From contig NZ_FOKT01000003.1 of the NCBI RefSeq assembly GCF_900112305.1, forward strand, positions 62,001 through 126,000: DNA of 64,000 bases, read 5' to 3'. Shown here one piece after another: positions 26,427 through 35,173 of the stretch. Position 1 is the first letter of the stretch. Each line of letters opens with the position of its first letter. The stretch comes from Microbulbifer thermotolerans (GTDB taxonomy: Bacteria; Pseudomonadota; Gammaproteobacteria; Pseudomonadales; Cellvibrionaceae). A program made the position numbers and the translations under genes. The notes beneath the pieces were generated by a model. That model had not been told where the DNA came from and made no database searches. It saw only the letters and a list, made by a program, of their open reading frames with translations.

Positions 26427-27920
26427 ATGAAAAAATTTTTCGCCTTCGCCACCTTCCTCTTACTGCTGTGCACCCAGTCTGCCGCCGCCGACAGCCGCGA
26501 ACACGAGCGGCTCAAGCGCTCTATCGTCAAGATTTACACCACCGCCGCGGCGCCAGACTACTTCAACCCCTGGGCGCTGTTGAACGCCAAACAACTATCC
26601 GGCTCCGGCGCGGTGATCAAAGGTAAGCGAATACTTACAAATGCCCATGTGGTCGCCAACGGCAGCTTTATTCAGGTGCAGCGCCACGGAGACGCGCAAA
26701 AGTTCCGCGCCCAAGTGCAGTTCATATCCCACGATGCGGACCTGGCGCTACTCACAGTCGATGACAACAGCTTCTTCGAGGACACCCACCCGCTTACCCT
26801 GGGTGAACTGCCAGACCTGCAAGAGGAAGTTACGGTGTACGGCTACCCGATCGGCGGCAAATCCCTGTCGATCACCCGCGGCGTGCTCTCCCGTGTTGAA
26901 CACCAATACTACGCCCACGCGGAAAGTTACCTGATGGCGGGGCAGATTGACGCCGCCATCAACCCCGGTAACAGTGGTGGCCCGGTGATTTCCAACGGCC
27001 GTATTGTCGGCGTGGCCATGCAAGCCAACCACGGCGCCGAGAACCTGGGTTACTTCGTCCCCCCGAGCGTTATCCGGCATGTACTGGAAGACGCCAAGGA
27101 CGGCGTGCATCAGGGCTTCCCAGAGCTGGGCGCGGTAACCCAAAGCCTGGAGAGCCCGGCGATGAAAAAGGCCGCCGGCATCGGCGAAAACCAGGAGGGC
27201 GCACTGATCGTCAAGGTCTTCAGTGACACTCCCGCCGCCGACGTATTCAAGCCCGGCGACGTACTGCTGGAAGTGGACGGCTACCCGGTCGCCGCCGACC
27301 GCACGGTGGAATGGCGCGAGAATCAGCGCACCAACTACCACTACGTCGTCGACCAGTACCACGTCGGCGACAAGCTGCCGGTGCGCTTCGCCCGCGATGG
27401 CAAAGTGCACAGCGCCGAGATCACTCTGGCCGCGGCACCACCTTCCCGCTCCCTGGTAGTGCGGGAACAATTCGACCAGCGCCCGCGCTACTACATCTAC
27501 GGTGGTGTGGTATTCGTGCCCCTGAACATGAACCTGATCAAGCGCTGGGGCAACAACTGGCACACCAAAGCGCCGATCGACTACCTCTACGCCCGCAACC
27601 AATGGAACAGTGAGGAGCGCCGCGAACTGGTGGTGGCTCTGAAAGTACTGCCCGCCGACGTCAACCTCGGCTACCACGACTGGAAGAACTGGATTATCGA
27701 CTCAGTCAACGGCCACCGCATTTCCGACTTCGACGAATTTGCGCAGCTGATGGAAAACAACACCGAGCCCTTTGTAGAGTTGCGCGACCAATCCGGCTAC
27801 CGGATGGTGTTGGACGCCTTGGCGGCACGCGAGCAGGAGCCGCTCATCCTGCAGACTTACCAGATACCGCACCGGCACTCCCAGGGCCTGTTCAGTACCC
27901 TGGCCAACAAGGATGAATAA
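26427..27920 (+). CDS. DegP-like trypsin-family serine protease with PDZ domain, exported
   Basis: A 497-residue protease. The start at ATG 26427 gives a signal peptide (MKKFFAFATFLLLLCTQSAAA). The catalytic triad is visible: His in TNAHVV, Asp in DADLALL and Ser in NPGNSGGP. The trypsin-like domain covers about residues 30-240 and a PDZ domain follows at about 250-350 (GALIVKVFSDTPAADVFKPGDVLLEVDG). A further 130 residues resemble the second PDZ-like region of plant-type Deg proteases more than E. coli DegP. It probably works in the periplasm in protein quality control. The gene overlaps the next one by 8 bases. Confidence 0.88.
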   Translation: MKKFFAFATFLLLLCTQSAAADSREHERLKRSIVKIYTTAAAPDYFNPWALLNAKQLSGSGAVIKGKRILTNAHVVANGSFIQVQRHGDAQKFRAQVQFISHDADLALLTVDDNSFFEDTHPLTLGELPDLQEEVTVYGYPIGGKSLSITRGVLSRVEHQYYAHAESYLMAGQIDAAINPGNSGGPVISNGRIVGVAMQANHGAENLGYFVPPSVIRHVLEDAKDGVHQGFPELGAVTQSLESPAMKKAAGIGENQEGALIVKVFSDTPAADVFKPGDVLLEVDGYPVAADRTVEWRENQRTNYHYVVDQYHVGDKLPVRFARDGKVHSAEITLAAAPPSRSLVVREQFDQRPRYYIYGGVVFVPLNMNLIKRWGNNWHTKAPIDYLYARNQWNSEERRELVVALKVLPADVNLGYHDWKNWIIDSVNGHRISDFDEFAQLMENNTEPFVELRDQSGYRMVLDALAAREQEPLILQTYQIPHRHSQGLFSTLANKDE

Positions 27921-28362
27921 CCTGCATCTCACCTGGCTGCTCTCCGGCCTGCTGCTCGCGGGTCCGGCCGCACTCGCCAGTGAGATGTATCGGTGGGTGG
28001 ACGAACAGGGCAAAGTACACTTTAGCGACAGGCCGCCGGTGGAAGCGAAGGCTGAAAACATCGAGCACAAGCTGCGCCCGATCAATACCGCCGACGCGCC
28101 CCAGCCGAAAGACACCGCCCGCCATGGCGGCGACGCCGACCCCGAGCAGGAGTACGAAAGCCGCCAGCAACAGCGGCAGTTGGCGCAGCAGCAGAAAATG
28201 CTCAACGCCTGCAATGCCGCGAAGAAAAAGCTGCGGATATTGCAGGGGCCAGTGGCGCTTATCGATGAAAACGGCAAGGAAATCAAAATAAGCGAGCGCG
28301 AACGCCAACAGATGGCCGCGCAGCTGCAAAGCGAGATCCGCGGCAAGTGCGGCCAGCTGTAA
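27913..28362 (+). CDS. DUF4124 domain exported protein
   Basis: A 149-residue protein with a signal peptide (residues 1-22) followed at once by the DUF4124 motif MYRWVDEQGKVHFSDRPP. A Gln/Arg-rich helical region follows (residues 75-105), with Cys pairs at about 97 and 146. The domain is short, found mainly in periplasmic proteins of gammaproteobacteria, and has no known activity. It overlaps the protease gene by 8 bases, so translation is coupled. Confidence 0.82.
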   Translation: MNNLHLTWLLSGLLLAGPAALASEMYRWVDEQGKVHFSDRPPVEAKAENIEHKLRPINTADAPQPKDTARHGGDADPEQEYESRQQQRQLAQQQKMLNACNAAKKKLRILQGPVALIDENGKEIKISERERQQMAAQLQSEIRGKCGQL

Positions 28363-28462
28363 GGCGCGGCCGTCTGTTTTGCACTCCCGCCGCAACACGC
28401 GGCTACCATTTAGGAAAATCCGCCTCTAAAATCCCGCGGTTTTTCTATCGAGGCATTGATCC

Positions 28463-29341
28463 ATGTCCGATCAGCTGGAACGCTTTATCTTTTCGGGGCA
28501 CGACATTCGCGGACAAGTTGTGACCCTCACCGAGTCCTACCGCGCCGTGCTGGAAAACAATCAACTGCCGCCGCCGGTTGCCCGCGTACTGGGAGAATTT
28601 CTCGCCGCCGCCTGCCTGCTCTCCACCACCCTCAAGTTCGAGGGCCTTCTGAGCCTGCAGGCGCGGGGAAACGGCGATGTCCCCCTGATCCTCGCCGAGT
28701 GCACACACCATAGCGATCTGCGCGGCATAGCCCGGGTGGCCGAGGGCGCGCAAATAGACGACGGCGCCAGCCTGCGCCAACTGATGGGCTCCCAGGGCGC
28801 CCTGGCGATCACCATCGAACCGCAGGATGGCGAGCGCTATCAAGGCATAGTGCCGCTGGAAAAAGACACCCTGGCCGAATGCCTCGAGGATTATTTCGCC
28901 CAATCCGAGCAGCTGGCCACCCGCTTTTGGATCGAATCCAGCCCGCATACGGTGGGCGGCATCATGCTGCAGATACTGCCCGGCAACAACGCCGCCTCCG
29001 AGGCGGAAAACCGCGATGCCTGGGAAACGGCACAGCACCTGGCGGAGACAGTCACCGCCGAAGAGCTGCATTCCCTCCCGCACGATCAATTGTTGCACCG
29101 GCTGTTCCACGAGCTGCGACCCAGCTCCCTGGGAACTGCCAACATCCGTTTCAAATGCAGCTGTTCGAGGGAGCGCAGCGCGCGCGCGCTGATCGCATTG
29201 GGTCCGGAGGAAGTCTATACACTGCTGGAAGAACAGGGCGGCGAGATCACCGCCGACTGCCAGTTCTGCAATACCCGTTACCAGTTCGACCGGGAGCAGA
29301 TAGAGACACTCTTCAACGCCCCGCCGCCGACATTGCACTGA
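28463..29341 (+). CDS. hslO: Redox-regulated chaperone Hsp33
   Basis: A 292-residue Hsp33. This chaperone is activated when oxidants displace zinc from four Cys residues; they are present here as CSC (FKCSCSRERS) and CxxC (CQFCNTRY) near residues 233-268. The N-terminal domain begins with the typical DQLERFIFSGHDIRGQVV. The length equals that of E. coli Hsp33. A 100-nt gap separates it from the DUF4124 gene. Confidence 0.95.
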   Translation: MSDQLERFIFSGHDIRGQVVTLTESYRAVLENNQLPPPVARVLGEFLAAACLLSTTLKFEGLLSLQARGNGDVPLILAECTHHSDLRGIARVAEGAQIDDGASLRQLMGSQGALAITIEPQDGERYQGIVPLEKDTLAECLEDYFAQSEQLATRFWIESSPHTVGGIMLQILPGNNAASEAENRDAWETAQHLAETVTAEELHSLPHDQLLHRLFHELRPSSLGTANIRFKCSCSRERSARALIALGPEEVYTLLEEQGGEITADCQFCNTRYQFDREQIETLFNAPPPTLH

Positions 29342-29602
29342 ACACTGCCCACACCCGCGCTTGGCAATGACGCAGACGAAAAATATTCATCTGATTTATT
29401 GCCAAGCAAATACAGATAAACGGGGGAAATTTGGAAGCGTAAAAATTTCTGAGACAACGCTGTCATTGAGCAAAGAATAGCCAGGTTTGCTACCGGGGCA
29501 AATTGAAGTTTGCCATAATGCGCGCCCGGATATCGTCTGGCCTCCGCATACCGCGGCGGCCCTATTATTTTTACTGATACAACTTTCACGGGTAATCGAC
29601 GA

Positions 29603-31150
29603 ATGGCACAGATCGACGACACTGCGCAGGTTTTCCGTAACCTGGCGCCGGCGCAATTGGTAGAACAGGCGCTGGCGCGCGGTGAGGGCAAGTTGTCCAA
29701 CACCGGTGCGCTGGTCACCGAAACCGGCGCCCGCACCGGTCGCTCCCCGGCGGACCGCTTCCTGGTGGAAGAGCCCTCTACCGCCGACAGTATCGACTGG
29801 GGTAGCGTCAACCGCCCCTTCCCACAGGATAAGTTCGACGCCCTGTGGAACCGCGTTGAGGAGTTCCTCGCCAATTCCGACCGCTTCGTGCAGCAGCTGC
29901 ACGTCGGCCAGGATGAAGACCACTACCTGCCGGTCGTCGTCACCACCCAGACCGCCTGGCACAACCTGTTCGCGCGCAATATGTTTATCCGCGCGGAAAA
30001 GTACAACCCCAAAGGCAAAGAGGAGTGGCGCATACTGCACGCCGCCAACTTCGTCTGTAACCCCGAGCGCGATGGCACCAACTCGGATGGCTGCGTAATC
30101 ATTAATTTCAGCGCGCGCAAAGTGCTGCTGGCGGGTATGCGCTACGCGGGCGAGATGAAAAAAGCCATGTTCTCGGTACAGAACTTCCTGCTACCGGAAA
30201 AGGATGTCATGCCCATGCACTGCGCCGCCAACGTGGGTAAAGACGGCGACACTTGCCTCTTCTTCGGCCTGTCTGGAACCGGCAAGACCACCTTGTCCGC
30301 GGACCCGGAGCGCTATCTGATTGGCGACGACGAGCACGGCTGGGCCAAGGGTGCGGTATTCAATATCGAAGGCGGCTGCTACGCCAAGACCATCAATCTC
30401 AGCCGCAAGAACGAACCGGTGATCTGGGATGCTATCCGCTTCGGTGCCATCGTCGAGAATGTAGTCACCGACGAAACCGGTGTGCCCGACTACAGCGACA
30501 CCAGCCTGACTGAGAACGGCCGCTGCTCCTATCCTCTGGAGCACGTGGAAATGCGCACACAGGAAAATCGCGCCGGCGAACCCAAGAATGTGATCTTCCT
30601 GACCTGCGACGTGTCCGGTGTGCTGCCGCCGGTGGCGATCCTGTCCAAAGAGGCCGCCGCCTATCACTTCCTGTCCGGCTACACCGCGCGCGTAGGCTCT
30701 ACCGAACTGGGCGCCGAGGCGGGCATTCACCCCACCTTTTCCACCTGCTTCGGAGCGCCCTTTATGCCGCGCGCGCCCCGCGAGTACGCAGACCTGCTGA
30801 TGAAGCGCATCGAGGACTTCGGCTCCAAGGTCTACCTGGTCAACACCGGCTGGACCGGCGGCTCCGGTGACGCGGGCAAACGCTTCCCCATCCCGGTAAC
30901 CCGCGCGGTGGTTTCCGCCATCCAAAGCGGCGCCCTGGAAGGTGTGCAAACCGAGCATCTGGATATCCTCAACCTGGACATCCCGCTGGAAGTGCCGGGC
31001 GTGGACAAAGCCTATCTGAATCCGCGCGAAGCCTGGGCCGACAAAGCGGCCTACGACGAACAAGCCACCAAGCTGGCGCAACTCTTCGCCGAGAATATCG
31101 AGAAGTTCGAGGTCAGCGACGCGGTCAAGGCCGCTGGCCCCCGGACCTGA
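29603..31150 (+). CDS. pckA: Phosphoenolpyruvate carboxykinase (ATP)
   Basis: A 515-residue PEPCK that converts oxaloacetate and ATP to phosphoenolpyruvate, the entry step of gluconeogenesis. The kinase-1a loop [14 protein letters not shown] (about residue 225-238), kinase-2 motif and metal ligands GDDEHGW are present, with the N-terminal [14 protein letters not shown] loop that binds substrate. The length is typical. It has its own 261-nt upstream region (promoter expected, no clear boxes seen) and a strong terminator behind it. Confidence 0.96.
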   Translation: MAQIDDTAQVFRNLAPAQLVEQALARGEGKLSNTGALVTETGARTGRSPADRFLVEEPSTADSIDWGSVNRPFPQDKFDALWNRVEEFLANSDRFVQQLHVGQDEDHYLPVVVTTQTAWHNLFARNMFIRAEKYNPKGKEEWRILHAANFVCNPERDGTNSDGCVIINFSARKVLLAGMRYAGEMKKAMFSVQNFLLPEKDVMPMHCAANVGKDGDTCLFFGLSGTGKTTLSADPERYLIGDDEHGWAKGAVFNIEGGCYAKTINLSRKNEPVIWDAIRFGAIVENVVTDETGVPDYSDTSLTENGRCSYPLEHVEMRTQENRAGEPKNVIFLTCDVSGVLPPVAILSKEAAAYHFLSGYTARVGSTELGAEAGIHPTFSTCFGAPFMPRAPREYADLLMKRIEDFGSKVYLVNTGWTGGSGDAGKRFPIPVTRAVVSAIQSGALEGVQTEHLDILNLDIPLEVPGVDKAYLNPREAWADKAAYDEQATKLAQLFAENIEKFEVSDAVKAAGPRT

Positions 31151-31185
31151 TCGCGGGTTCATCACACCGCGCTGATACGGCCTCC

Positions 31186-31225
31186 AAAGCCCCCGCAGCA
31201 CCCGTTGCGGGGGCTTTGATTTTTG
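31186..31225 (+). terminator. Rho-independent terminator of pckA
   Basis: AAAGCCCCCGCA and TGCGGGGGCTTT form a perfect 12-bp stem with an 8-base loop (CCCGTT region), followed by GATTTTTG. It begins 36 bases after the pckA stop. Confidence 0.85.
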
Positions 31226-31301
31226 CGACTATAGTGAATAAAGAGGCGCCGCGGCGCCCGCTGTATCACCGGGCCACGGCCCAGCAGTTGCAAAGGCAAG
31301 C

Positions 31302-31970
31302 ATGTCCGGAGGCACTCCCCTTTCCAACCATTCGCCCCGCCCCCCGGGGCAGCCTGTTCACCGCTTGGTGGTGGTGGGAATAGCGCTGGCGCTGTTACTG
31401 GTGCTGGCCACCCTGTGGCTACATCTGTACCTGAAATCTCTGGAGAAGCCCTACGTCGAGTTCAAGGGTTACCGCATCGCCACCGCGGAGCGCTTCAACA
31501 GCTTCCTGCGCCAGGGCGATAACCGCGCGCGCTTTATGCGGCTGTCCGATTTTCTGCGCGAGCGCGGCGTCGGCGATGTGGTACCATCGTATAAGTTGGT
31601 GCGACAGGGGACCGACTGGCAGGATATCGGCGAACCCCCCTTTGCGATACCGCCGGCCGGACAGTGGCACAACATGGTGCGCACCCTGACGCTACTGCGC
31701 GACGAAGTGGAACCGGCAATTGGCCCGGTGGAAATCCTCTCCGCCTACCGCACCGAAAACTACAACCGCAAAGCCGGCGGTGCCACCGGCAGCAAACACC
31801 GCGAGTTTTGCGGGCTGGACGTGATTCCCAAATCCAATATCAGCCGCAAGGAATTGGTGGAGGAACTGCGCAGCCTGCACGCGCGCCTGGGGCCGGAGAG
31901 CAACTTCGGGCTCGGCATTTACCGCGGACTGCGCTTTCATATCGATACCTGCGGCTACCGGCGCTGGTAA
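31302..31970 (+). CDS. Peptidase M15-type D-alanyl-D-alanine carboxypeptidase-like protein, membrane anchored
   Basis: A 222-residue protein with one N-terminal membrane anchor (about residues 21-45). The C-terminal domain shows the M15 zinc site: EILSAYRTENYNRKAGG, then SKHREFCGLDV (S-x-H...D) and the final FHID. A Cys replaces the usual Ala before Asp. Such enzymes trim peptidoglycan peptides on the periplasmic face. It stands alone behind the pckA terminator. Confidence 0.8.
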   Translation: MSGGTPLSNHSPRPPGQPVHRLVVVGIALALLLVLATLWLHLYLKSLEKPYVEFKGYRIATAERFNSFLRQGDNRARFMRLSDFLRERGVGDVVPSYKLVRQGTDWQDIGEPPFAIPPAGQWHNMVRTLTLLRDEVEPAIGPVEILSAYRTENYNRKAGGATGSKHREFCGLDVIPKSNISRKELVEELRSLHARLGPESNFGLGIYRGLRFHIDTCGYRRW

Positions 31971-32048
31971 AAAACATCCGCTTTTGCTTACATAGGCGCC
32001 TTCCAGGCGCTGCGCCTGCCGTATGACAAAAAGAAGAGGAAAAACCCG

Positions 32049-33110
32049 GTGCACGAAAAACTGGAAAGGCGCTCCTTTATACTGGCGCTGTTGCTGGTAA
32101 CACTGGCCTTTACACTGCTATTAAAACCCTTCTTCACCCCCATTTTCTGGGCCTGCGCCATCGCGCTGATCTTTTTTCCTGTCTACCGCTATCTGATCGG
32201 ACGCTTCCCCCGCTGGCCCAATCTGATGGCGCTGCTGACACTGCTGCTGTGCATCGTACTGGTAGTGATACCAGTTCTGGCGGTAGCCAGCTCTTTTATC
32301 AACCAGGCGGCGACTTTCTATCAAAAAATACAAAGCGGCCAGATAGACCTGTCGCAACAGATTGAGCAGGTGCGCAATGCCTTTCCCGGTATCAACGCCG
32401 CGCTCGAACGCACCGGCCTTGATCTGGAACAGGTCAAGCAGCGCCTGCTCGGCGGGCTGATGAATGCCGGCAGTTTTCTGGCCAAAAACGCCCTGGCCCT
32501 GGGGCAGAACACCTTGAATTTCTTTGTCATGCTCGGCCTGATGACCTACCTGACCTTTTTCCTGCTGCGCGACGGCGAAAAGTTGGTGGACCTGCTGATC
32601 CGCGCCCTGCCGCTCGGCGACGAGCGGGAGCATCTGCTGCTGGCCAAGTTCGCCGAAGTGACCCGGGCCACCATCAAAGGCAACCTGGTGGTCGCCGTTA
32701 CTCAGGGCACGCTGGGTGGTCTTATTTTCTGGATACTCGGCCTACCTGCACCGCTGCTTTGGGGCGTGCTTATGACTCTGCTGTCACTGTTACCGGCAAT
32801 CGGCGCAGCGCTGATCTGGTTCCCGGCGGCTATCTATCTCTATGCGATCGGGGATATCGTCAAGGCGTCGATATTGATGCTGTTCGGCTTTGTCGTCATC
32901 AGCCTGGTGGACAATCTACTGCGACCGATATTGGTAGGGCGCGACACCAAGCTGCCAGACTATATAGTGCTCTTTTCCACTGTCGGCGGCTTGATGATGT
33001 TCGGCATCAGCGGCTTCGCCATCGGACCGCTGCTAGCGGCACTGTTTATGGCGTTTTGGGAAATCTTTATGCGGGAGTTTGTCAGTACATCCGGCGGGGC
33101 CGCCACCTGA
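32049..33110 (+). CDS. AI-2E/PerM family transporter
   Basis: A 353-residue permease of the AI-2E (YdiK/PerM) family with about eight membrane helices (residues 11-30, 34-52, 60-85, 150-175, 205-235, 240-270, 275-295, 305-335). The start is GTG at 32049. Conserved elements are FFLLRDGEKLVDLL and the ILVGRDTKLPDYIVLFSTVGGL segment near the C-terminus. Substrates are known for few members; AI-2 export is one example and Na+/H+ exchange another, so the substrate here is open. Confidence 0.85.
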   Translation: MHEKLERRSFILALLLVTLAFTLLLKPFFTPIFWACAIALIFFPVYRYLIGRFPRWPNLMALLTLLLCIVLVVIPVLAVASSFINQAATFYQKIQSGQIDLSQQIEQVRNAFPGINAALERTGLDLEQVKQRLLGGLMNAGSFLAKNALALGQNTLNFFVMLGLMTYLTFFLLRDGEKLVDLLIRALPLGDEREHLLLAKFAEVTRATIKGNLVVAVTQGTLGGLIFWILGLPAPLLWGVLMTLLSLLPAIGAALIWFPAAIYLYAIGDIVKASILMLFGFVVISLVDNLLRPILVGRDTKLPDYIVLFSTVGGLMMFGISGFAIGPLLAALFMAFWEIFMREFVSTSGGAAT

Positions 33111-33120
33111 TCTCGCGGTT

Positions 33121-33432
33121 TCAATTGGCTGAGCCGCGCTCCGTCTCAAAGCGCCGGCTCAGCTCAACCATCGGAGTCTGATCCACGATCAAAAATCCCT
33201 CGTAGCTTCGGTCCAAATCCACGATAAGCAAAATCACCAGGGAAAATGCCAGCGCCAAGGCCACCGCGCTCCCGAGAGACGACTCAACGCTCTTGTCCCG
33301 GCGCGCTGCGCGGCGACCAAAGAAGCGTCCAACAGCCAGCAACACCAATACCAGCAGCACCGAAAAGATATAAATCTGGGGAAGCGAAAAGGTTCCGAGG
33401 ATATCTTCTGCGGGCATGCGAAAATCCGACAC
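33121..33432 (-). CDS. Small two-helix membrane protein, DUF4239-like C-terminal half
   Basis: A 103-residue protein with two membrane helices (about 18-36 and 53-73). The VDLDRSYEGFLIVDQTPMVEL segment recalls the last helix and tail of DUF4239/bestrophin-like proteins (normally about 200 residues or more), so this may be a truncated or a minimal relative. The start is either GTG 33432 or ATG 33417; neither has a strong ribosome site. It is convergent with the AI-2E-type gene with only 10 bases between them. Confidence 0.5.
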   Translation of the reverse strand: MSDFRMPAEDILGTFSLPQIYIFSVLLVLVLLAVGRFFGRRAARRDKSVESSLGSAVALALAFSLVILLIVDLDRSYEGFLIVDQTPMVELSRRFETERGSAN

Positions 33433-33552
33433 TGATTAGAAGGTGTGGCCGATACAAGACGCCGCCGCCAGGTGCCGCGCCATATAGCTTCCAGCCGCCA
33501 CCCCGGTTAGCATAGCCCAGCCCTCACAAATAGCCCCAAAAGGAGCCACGCT

Positions 33553-34071
33553 GTGAAACGCTTGATCGCTTTTTTACTCGCTGCCACCGCCAGTCTGCCA
33601 CTAATGGCCCTGGAAGTCGGCGACCCCGCACCCAACTTCTCCCTGCAGGCCTCCGATGGCAAAAACTATTCGCTAGCGGACTTCAAAGACAAAAAAGCGG
33701 TTGTCATCGCCTGGTACCCCAAGGCCTTTACCAAGGGTTGCACTATCGAGTGCAAATCCCTGGCTGAGAACGGGCACCTGATACGCAATTACAATGTCGC
33801 CTACTTTATGGCGAGCACCGATGAAGTGGAGGTAAACACCAAGTTTGCCACCGAACAGGACGCTGATTTTCCACTGCTCAGCGACCCCAAGGGCGAAACG
33901 GCCAAGGCCTATGGCGTACTGATGCCAGTTATGAATATAGCCCGCCGTGTCACTATCTATATCGGCAAGGACGGCCGTGTTCTCAAGATCGACAAGGAAA
34001 TCCATCCAGCCACAAGTGCCGAAGATATTGCGCGAACACTGGGTGAACTTGGTATTGAACGAAGCAACTGA
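33553..34071 (+). CDS. Exported peroxiredoxin (AhpC/TSA, BCP-like)
   Basis: A 172-residue thioredoxin-fold protein with a signal peptide (residues 1-19). The peroxidatic Cys lies in YPKAFTKGCTIECKSL (about residue 64), in the TKGCT context of BCP/PrxQ proteins, and a second Cys five residues later (ECK) would be resolving. It probably reduces peroxides in the periplasm. Most BCP proteins are cytoplasmic, so the signal peptide is notable. A partial MITE-like element follows. Confidence 0.85.
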   Translation: MKRLIAFLLAATASLPLMALEVGDPAPNFSLQASDGKNYSLADFKDKKAVVIAWYPKAFTKGCTIECKSLAENGHLIRNYNVAYFMASTDEVEVNTKFATEQDADFPLLSDPKGETAKAYGVLMPVMNIARRVTIYIGKDGRVLKIDKEIHPATSAEDIARTLGELGIERSN

Positions 34072-34116
34072 TAAATCGCAATAAGCACCCAGCTTGCCCG
34101 CAGCCTTTGTCCCCGC

Positions 34117-34246
34117 GAGTCCCCCCTGTAACCTCGTCGGATACCTCCCTGTATCCGACGGTTTCAAAATATCCATCCCATCACCTGAGCTTCTCATCAG
34201 GGGGCAAGGTATCTTTATTGTCTGGGAGCGAATGAATCAGAGACCA
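34117..34246 (-). repeat. MITE-like element, copy C (partial, reverse orientation)
   Basis: Read on the minus strand, the copy keeps GATGAGAAGCTCAGGTGATGG, the left arm and the GTCGGATACA/GTATCCGAC hairpin, then decays, so the outer right arm of the palindrome is missing. It lies between the stop codons of the convergent peroxiredoxin and pilus-tip genes. Confidence 0.75.
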
Positions 34247-34261
34247 CTTTTTACGAGAGGA

Positions 34262-35173
34262 TTAAAAAGTCACCGTGGCGGTAATCGTATCCTGATAGAT
34301 ACCGGGCGGTTTTGCTCCTTGCGCTGGCACTCTCCCATATACGGTGATCGATTGGGCTGCACCACTGCCCGTACCACTCACTACTGTGCCCACAGTGTCG
34401 CCCCAGACCTGGGTTCGCGCCGCATCCTGGTACAGTTGGTAGTCGATACTGTCCCCTCCCAACAGCATTCTGCGATTGTTGATATCGCCACTGCCACCGC
34501 CGTCAAGCGCCACACTATAGGCGCCATTCAATGTACAGGTCACTGAGAGGTTACTGCTGGCGTCCGTCTGCACAAGGTTGGTGACGGTGCCGAAATCGAG
34601 TGGGCTGGCCGAGATAGTGCAGTCGGGTTCAACTTGCAGTTGCGCAGTCATGCTTTCGGCTAGGTTGAAGGGAGTCAGCGAGCTGCAATTCGGTGCAAGT
34701 ACCGCATAAGTGCCTTCACGCACTTCGATAGTATTAAACACCGATTGGTAGAAACCCGCTGCACTTCCGCCACCTGCAAATACCCGACCGTAAACGGTGG
34801 CGGTCATGGTCCCGCCAAACAGCACCGGAAAGTCCAGTTGTACCTGCTGCCCACTGGCTACTGTGCCCCACACCTGAGTGCGGGCGGCATCCCGGTACAC
34901 ATTAAACGGCACATCGAATGCACCGCTTGTCAGGCGGCGGTCTGCCAGCGAAACACCGCCGCTACCCACAGGTAAGCTGATACAGATCCGCCGTTGAAGT
35001 AAATCCAGCACAGGACACTGAACAGTGATATCTGCCGTTGCGTCTATCTGTGGGGTGGGCAGCCCGGTAACAGAACCGAAATTCAATGTCGGCGTCACGG
35101 TATAAGTACAGTCCTGCCCCCATGACACACCTGTCAGTAACATTGTGAATACCAGCAGAATCCGTTGCGCCAT
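34262..35173 (-). CDS. Spore coat U (SCPU) domain protein, tandem, probable pilus tip adhesin
   Basis: A 303-residue protein. The start is the ATG at 35173, which overlaps the usher stop (TGATG). After a signal peptide (about 20 residues) come two SCPU domains (about 21-150 and 165-303), each with the repeat pattern LDFGTVT / LRRMLL-type and a Cys near the start, ending in a TITATVTF strand typical of donor-strand-exchange pilins. In archaic (Csu-type) systems a two-domain subunit encoded after the usher forms the tip. This assignment rests on gene order and domain number. Confidence 0.82.
   Translation of the reverse strand: MAQRILLVFTMLLTGVSWGQDCTYTVTPTLNFGSVTGLPTPQIDATADITVQCPVLDLLQRRICISLPVGSGGVSLADRRLTSGAFDVPFNVYRDAARTQVWGTVASGQQVQLDFPVLFGGTMTATVYGRVFAGGGSAAGFYQSVFNTIEVREGTYAVLAPNCSSLTPFNLAESMTAQLQVEPDCTISASPLDFGTVTNLVQTDASSNLSVTCTLNGAYSVALDGGGSGDINNRRMLLGGDSIDYQLYQDAARTQVWGDTVGTVVSGTGSGAAQSITVYGRVPAQGAKPPGIYQDTITATVTF

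Noticed and set aside
26748-27677. 309-codon open frame opposite the DegP-like protease gene
   Set aside because: Shadow of the protease, composition like other antisense frames.
30191-31201. 336-codon open frame on the minus strand opposite pckA
   Set aside because: Antisense shadow of a well-supported gene in GC-rich DNA; the translation is low-complexity Gly/Val/His-rich.
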